From NCBI GenBank assembly GCA_021851465.1, contig JAJZDL010000180.1, forward strand, positions 1 to 5,922: a DNA stretch of 5,922 bases. Direction: 5' to 3'. The position numbers were made by a program, and so were the translations under genes. Shown here piece after piece: positions 5,043 through 5,922 of the stretch. The stretch's first letter is position 1. The number at the start of each line of letters is the position of its first letter. The notes beneath the pieces were generated by a model. That model searched no databases. It was given only the letters and a program-made list of their open reading frames with translations, and had not been told where the DNA came from. This stretch comes from Acidobacteriota bacterium. Its GTDB lineage: Bacteria; Acidobacteriota; Terriglobia; Terriglobales; Acidobacteriaceae.

Positions 5043-5922
5043 CTATTCAGCGGACCCGCTGGCGGGTTTGAGCAGAGCTTCGTAGGCGGCGATCTGGGCG
5101 AGGGTGAAGGCGTGCATGTCGGCGCCGGAGTGCCATGCTCGGGCCCACTGGACGAGCCAGTCGAGCGCGGTTTCGAGGTGCAGGCGCGGCGTCCATCCGA
5201 GGTCGGCGCGGGCGCGGCTGGCGTCGAGCTTGAGGTAGCCCGCCTCGTGGACGCCGGGGTCGGGGTCGAGCACCCACTGCGCGCCACCGCCCCAGAATGC
5301 GGTCATCTTTTCGGCGATCCATGCGACAGGGCGCGCATCGTCCTCCGATGGGCCGAAGTTGTATGCCGTGGCGAAGGGTGCGGGGGTGGGTGAGAGGAGA
5401 GATTCGGCGAGGCGGATGTATCCGTGAAGGGGTTCGAGGACGTGCTGCCAGGGGCGGATGGCCTGCGGGCGACGGATGCGCACCGGTTCGCCGGCGAGGA
5501 AGCCGCGGAGCAGGTCCGGGATGAGGCGGTCGAGCGACCAGTCGCCTCCGCCGATGACGTTGCCGGCGCGCGCGGTGGCGAGGGCGACTTTGTGCTCGGC
5601 GAGTTTTGCGGTGGGGAAGTAGGACTGGCGGTATGCAGCCGAGACGATCTCGGCGCAGGCCTTGGAACTGGAGTAGGGATCGTATCCGCCGAGCGGGTCG
5701 GACTCGCGGTAGCCCCAGATCCACTCCTTGTTCTCGTAACACTTGTCTGTGGTGACGCAGACGATGGCGCGGACGGAGGGAGTGCGGCGGATGGCGTCGA
5801 GGACGCGCGCGGTGCCGATGACGTTGGTCTCGTATGTGCCGATGGGGTCGTCGTAGGAGGCGCGGACGAGCGGCTGCGCGGCGAGATGGAAGACAACCTC
5901 CGGCGCGAAGGAGCGCAAGATC
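5043..5922 (-). CDS. rfbG: CDP-glucose 4,6-dehydratase, C-terminal part; 5' end beyond right edge
   Basis: The enzyme converts CDP-glucose to CDP-4-keto-6-deoxyglucose, the entry step to CDP-linked 3,6-dideoxyhexoses and related surface sugars. The frame is open to the window edge, and about 292 residues are visible of roughly 360. The N-terminal GxxGxxG nucleotide-binding loop is outside. Visible extended-SDR features, numbered from the TTG at 5918, are: VVFHLAAQPLVRASY; VTTDKCYENKEWIWGYRE with the Thr-Asp-Lys triad at 57-59; the catalytic YxxxK as Tyr82/Lys86 in YDPYSSSK; ARAGNVIGGGDW; DRLIPDLLRG; and RPWQHVLEPLHGYIRLAE. Asp-Lys where dTDP-glucose dehydratases have Asp-Glu points to the CDP-glucose enzyme. 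The TTG at 5918 is internal, not a start. The stop is TAG at 5043. No neighbouring sugar-pathway genes follow downstream on this strand, so this is probably the last gene of its operon. Confidence 0.93.
   Translation of the reverse strand, partial: ILRSFAPEVVFHLAAQPLVRASYDDPIGTYETNVIGTARVLDAIRRTPSVRAIVCVTTDKCYENKEWIWGYRESDPLGGYDPYSSSKACAEIVSAAYRQSYFPTAKLAEHKVALATARAGNVIGGGDWSLDRLIPDLLRGFLAGEPVRIRRPQAIRPWQHVLEPLHGYIRLAESLLSPTPAPFATAYNFGPSEDDARPVAWIAEKMTAFWGGGAQWVLDPDPGVHEAGYLKLDASRARADLGWTPRLHLETALDWLVQWARAWHSGADMHAFTLAQIAAYEALLKPASGSAE

Noticed and set aside
4057..5085. 342-residue plus-strand frame overlapping the cysJ-like gene and the convergent spacer
   Set aside because: Arg/Ala/Gly-rich shadow frame; the overlapping frame carries all diagnostic reductase motifs.
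5047..5896. Alternative minus-strand frames of 231 and 197 residues in the rfbG region
   Set aside because: Arg/Pro- or Ser/Pro-rich shadows of the GC-rich rfbG coding sequence.
1..5922. Mobile element, CRISPR array, toxin-antitoxin or defence system
   Set aside because: No transposase, terminal inverted repeats, regularly spaced repeats or recognisable toxin/antitoxin pair was seen; the gene content is unrelated housekeeping and metabolic genes.

Overview
The window reads as a piece of chromosome from a GC-rich Gram-negative bacterium, most likely an acidobacterium (Acidobacteriaceae-like). That assignment is inference. It rests on the look of the LexA N-terminus, a Tat-exported glycoside hydrolase, a sulfite-reductase flavoprotein that has no flavodoxin domain, and a CDP-glucose dehydratase, all encoded at high GC. 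No plasmid, phage, transposon or CRISPR signature is visible. The layout is that of an ordinary core/accessory chromosome rather than a dedicated island.

Layout from left to right. (1) The 5' part of lexA (SOS repressor/autoprotease) lies on the minus strand and runs off the left edge just after its catalytic serine. Its start is preceded by a compact promoter with a LexA-box-like direct repeat between the -35 and -10. (2) Divergent from it is a large GH2 beta-galactosidase-type enzyme with a Tat signal. It is best started at a TTG at 595 behind a good Shine-Dalgarno, not at the upstream ATG at 427. (3) A 140-base spacer with hairpins follows. (4) A tRNA-Arg(UCG) gene with encoded CCA lies on the minus strand. 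(5) An 85-residue hypothetical protein is on the minus strand, with a ferredoxin-like/HMA-like pattern but no metal-binding cysteines. (6) Divergent from that, across 69 bases, is a 403-residue CysJ-like FAD/NADPH reductase without an FMN domain. (7) A highly structured convergent spacer follows. (8) The 3' part of rfbG (CDP-glucose 4,6-dehydratase) lies on the minus strand and runs off the right edge.

The genes do not form one pathway: they are DNA-damage control, extracytoplasmic sugar hydrolysis, translation, sulfur assimilation and surface-sugar synthesis. The most distinctive signal is regulatory. Three independently oriented genes (lexA, the 85-residue gene and the cysJ-like gene) all have a TA(C/G)AAT hexamer exactly six bases before the ATG and no Shine-Dalgarno, which is the geometry expected for leaderless mRNAs. 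The GH2 gene instead has a strong Shine-Dalgarno and a TTG start. No previously undescribed multi-gene system is evident; the leaderless promoter grammar and the LexA operator are the best leads.
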